DNA of 31,743 nucleotides, from contig JAKCBB010000002.1 in NCBI GenBank assembly GCA_021839365.1, forward strand, positions 1-31,743. Reading direction: 5' to 3'. A program made the position numbers and the translations under genes. This stretch comes from a bacterium. Its GTDB lineage: Bacteria; Patescibacteriota; Minisyncoccia; UBA6257; Colwellbacteraceae. Below the pieces are notes generated by a model. The model searched no databases. It saw only the letters and a list, made by a program, of their open reading frames with translations, and had not been told where the DNA came from. Shown piece by piece: positions 30,101-31,743 of the stretch; the first letter of the stretch is position 1, and the number at the start of each line of letters is the position of its first letter.

Positions 30101-31743
30101 ATTGTCTGCCTTCGGCAAAGACAGCTTCGCCGGAGCGGTAGACGATGCGGGCGGCGCGACGTTTTTCTCCTCCCCGGGCGAGGATTCGGGCTTTGAAGGT
30201 TCAGGAGCGATTTTGTTAGCCTCGCCCGGGGTCGGTAACGCGGCAATCCATCTGCCGCCTGCAAGTTGGAGGGAGTTCCCGTCGCCGTCCGCTCCCTGAT
30301 CGGAAAAATAAGCAATCTTATCCAAAAGGACATCTCCGTTAAAAACGGATATTTCTCCGGAAGAATTATTTAAGGAAACAACGCTGTCCGCCAGCGTGCC
30401 TGAATAATTCGGAAACATGTTTTGAAAACTCCACGGATCGTCCGCTATCACCCCGTAAGCGCCGGGCGATAAAACAGAGGCGCCTGATTTTTTAATAAGA
30501 TGATTGGAACCGTTTACCTTGAGAATCAAAGAAGATAAATCGATTTTTTCTTTGTCGTTATTAAAAACCTCTATCCATTCTTTTCCGGGGTTCCCGCCTT
30601 TTGGATCATACATAATCTCCGTGATCCGAAGGGCGTATTTTTTATTCTTCTTATTTATCTCTTGTTGCGCGCTTGACGACGCCGCTGGGGCAGGCGGTAC
30701 GTTTACTCCGGTCTCGTCCGCCGCAGGCAGATTCACGGTCTGCACAAGCTTCCCTCCGCCATTCCCGACAATCTGATTAAAAGCGGAAATCGCAGTATCC
30801 TTAACCGCTCCGGCGAAATCGGCAAACGATGAAATTGCCTGTCCGATTTTCGACTTCGGCTCGACATCGAACGACTTCGCGTAAACCGGATCGTTTTGCG
30901 CCTTGGCAACCTCCCTGAAGAATAAATCTATAACTCCTGCGGAATACTGGACGGATTTTACAGAGAGAACATTCCAGTAAGAGGATTTAATTAAGTCGTT
31001 AGTAATATCTATATTTACAGCATAATCCGAGACGCCAAAGCCACTATTAGATTTTCGTGCAACATAGTGTTTGTTAGAGCCGTCACCATCGTAAAAATAA
31101 TAATGTTTATCGATTATTTCTGCTCTAGAAATAGACAATTCTGGATTAGAATATCCAGAATTTATTCCTATAGTATTATTGCTGTAGTAATGAGAGTTTG
31201 TATATTTAGCCAAAGATCCGAAATATAAGTCAATATTATCCACTTTTATTGGCTGTAAATTTAAAGTTTTGGTTTCTAAGTCACCATCTGGAGCGTTAAG
31301 ATTAAATCTGTCAGCATAAAGCTCATACGAATCATTTCCGGGATGAGGATCGTTGCGCGTGTGCGCAGGAACGGACATGTCCTCGAGAAGATGTAAAATA
31401 TGACCGAGCGCGAACATCGCCCCATTCTTGTCGCCGTTAATATAAAGATTTACCGCCTTCTGCCAGGTGAAATTTGTTTCGGCGGAAATTTTTGATATAT
31501 CTCTCCGCTCTATCGCCGTAAGAACCGAACCTATCGTCTCCGGCACCTTGTAGACCAAACCGTTCTGGGCGGACGGATTCTGCGACCATTCCTTGGCGCT
31601 TAGCCATTTTCCCGGAATCGGTATCGCCGCGTTTATGGCGGGATCATAAGTTATCCCGCGGTTATTGATCGGATCGTAAAAATGATCCATTGAGCGCGGG
31701 ATGTCGTCCTCCCGTCTCGAGCCATCGATAAGGAAATTGGCGT
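27152..31743 (-). CDS. Giant surface protein: zinc-phospholipase-C-like head, three lamin-tail domains (5' end beyond window)
   Basis: At least 1,529 residues. The frame stays open to the right edge: the bases before the first visible ATG (31688-31690) encode in-frame ANFLIDGSRREDDIPRS, so that Met is internal. The head resembles zinc-dependent phospholipase C/S1-P1 folds: SRREDD...HFYDP, then GHILHLLEDMSVPAH with the zinc-binding His/Asp set, at visible residues about 113-127. Three lamin-tail domains follow, starting RITEIMYDPKGG, VILNEIAWMG and LLITEVQLASV, each with 'EW(I/V)E(L/I)' and 'DLSGW' type strands. Ser/Thr-rich linkers join them to a fibronectin-III-like unit, further beta domains and a C-terminal 'choice-of-anchor'-like beta domain ending WYMKLGLN. 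No sortase motif or final membrane helix is seen. It is likely extracellular and cell-attached; lipase activity is inferred. Confidence 0.88.
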   Translation of the reverse strand, partial: ANFLIDGSRREDDIPRSMDHFYDPINNRGITYDPAINAAIPIPGKWLSAKEWSQNPSAQNGLVYKVPETIGSVLTAIERRDISKISAETNFTWQKAVNLYINGDKNGAMFALGHILHLLEDMSVPAHTRNDPHPGNDSYELYADRFNLNAPDGDLETKTLNLQPIKVDNIDLYFGSLAKYTNSHYYSNNTIGINSGYSNPELSISRAEIIDKHYYFYDGDGSNKHYVARKSNSGFGVSDYAVNIDITNDLIKSSYWNVLSVKSVQYSAGVIDLFFREVAKAQNDPVYAKSFDVEPKSKIGQAISSFADFAGAVKDTAISAFNQIVGNGGGKLVQTVNLPAADETGVNVPPAPAASSSAQQEINKKNKKYALRITEIMYDPKGGNPGKEWIEVFNNDKEKIDLSSLILKVNGSNHLIKKSGASVLSPGAYGVIADDPWSFQNMFPNYSGTLADSVVSLNNSSGEISVFNGDVLLDKIAYFSDQGADGDGNSLQLAGGRWIAALPTPGEANKIAPEPSKPESSPGEEKNVAPPASSTAPAKLSLPKADNNPPAQTKPEAEVSCAFSIQDQLANPGVILNEIAWMGSVSGANDEWIELKNISSAAVDISGWRVLSRDGHIKITVPAGAVVAPGGFYLLERTDVDSIPGVKADMAYTGSLVNSGTDLKLFNGGCLLSDSVYGASGWPAGDPVSRRTMERNSGSVGWHTSTAVGGTPKRENGQAYTPPTGGGGGTVSAAQQTNTENNNSTSTATSSGVAYKKLLITEVQLASVSGTKDEFVEIYNPNDSSVDLTGWSVMKKTKSAAEFSTFAKAELFNGRMIQPGNFLVIANPDGGISGDIMTTYGIAGDNSLAIKNPNHEVVDKVGWGEAGDCRGNCAPEPAGGQSLERKIVNGKFADSGDNFSDFEIQICPSPAAFSSVCISSDANSTSTATSTATTTPASTATSTAALPAITNFFASYNPDNLKISLSWDDFIPLQASSSDVLSTSTAIGTAVFYTVQLSTSTSAGETVWGDDRTSDSVASLISTTGTALRINEVGRNYEFRVSALDEGGTVLAEATSSASAPSFLSGLYFYRDPRSGADAYLIDAFYQNDPFIPPLWSGTAGTKTNWRLLAFSLNSDADKSEYFQAGTSTFDIKYVSCGGSDISAPAVIFPNGFCDYGPYATDISLQAESGLHLLLPSALPASNLNLSTSSFITVSYYDHDPNVFGERKFRLVAADHAHYPLRDLSLEEVQNLHAAPVFASAFVTQLKPENSALAVSWDPASDSDGILNSTSYEINISPSGGLDDSLWQALSPEPRADFTDPGRMSYRYSRFVNTGDDFVIGLRAKDAFGLPSIAETSTWTYPTADLVIEQNQWDGSWGKSFGTLDINQNYSAPDSASFQKISSSTALSFDKFTVKVRQNWYGGYAPTNLRLSIYADSSGTPAFADLLGESVIKNVSPLTDQQDVTFTFASPITLPADNGGWAVLDVANYGELQGYFNNSWQNAVMNGNPYPGGDSGSGFGRALNPVCDKCSFGGYSENGTDWYMKLGLN

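Noticed and set aside
31688..31690. ATG as the start of the giant surface protein
   Set aside because: The frame stays open upstream to the window edge and codes for SRREDD..., a conserved part of the head domain, so the true start lies outside the window.

Overview
This 31.7 kb window looks like a piece of chromosome from a Candidate Phyla Radiation (Patescibacteria, Parcubacteria-like) bacterium. The clues are families that I associate with that group (a 158-residue 'FPVWKT...LRLQYREQP...IMEP' protein, DUF5663-like and UBA-like membrane proteins, lamin-tail surface proteins, a VirD4-like ATPase next to a giant coiled-coil membrane protein), a short valyl-tRNA synthetase, very compact gene packing, and few Shine-Dalgarno sequences. 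The taxonomic call is inference; no rRNA is present. Almost everything reads from the minus strand. Only a HAD phosphatase, a NYN-domain protein and a tRNA-Glu lie on the plus strand. No IS element, CRISPR array or integrase was seen, and no gene-free stretch exceeds about 300 bases.

Layout by coordinate. 1-9868 (minus): a long gene run, read from right to left as lemA, htpX, a 598-residue protein with an HExxH motif, a 135-residue protein, a VirD4/TraD-like ATPase, a 976-residue coiled-coil/membrane protein with C-terminal repeats, a DUF5663-like protein, and a GGDEF protein cut by the window edge. 9913-11867: groES-groEL with its own promoter. 11915-12463: a one-gene unit of a conserved CPR family, with a clear RBS and terminator. 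12627-15166: a membrane glycosyltransferase and RmuC. 15310-15384: tRNA-Glu(TTC) on the plus strand. 15480-19865: tsaD, valS, prsW and hsp20. 19974-20783 (plus): HAD-IIB phosphatase. 20840-20925: tRNA-Leu(TAA). 20981-26359: TrmH-type methyltransferase, DUF192, a membrane-anchored methyltransferase, GAPDH, two paralogous polytopic membrane proteins and rpiB. 26468-27019 (plus): AT-rich NYN/PIN-like gene. 27152 to the right edge: a giant surface protein, open at its 5' end, with a zinc-phospholipase-C-like head, three lamin-tail domains and Ser/Thr-rich linkers.

By theme, the window combines protein quality control (GroES/GroEL, Hsp20, HtpX, LemA, PrsW), translation (ValRS, TsaD, two tRNAs, a SpoU methyltransferase), central carbon metabolism (GAPDH, RpiB) and a cell-envelope programme. 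The envelope part is the least ordinary. It includes the VirD4-like ATPase with its coiled-coil partner and a putative zinc metallopeptidase, and a polytopic membrane protein whose C-terminal third resembles a pseudopilin. Other unusual signals are an in-frame insertion in valS whose DNA resembles spacer repeats, a low-GC patch inside the surface-protein head domain, a perfect 72-bp in-frame duplication, and several genes whose promoter -10 box sits 6-8 nt before the start codon, suggesting leaderless mRNAs.
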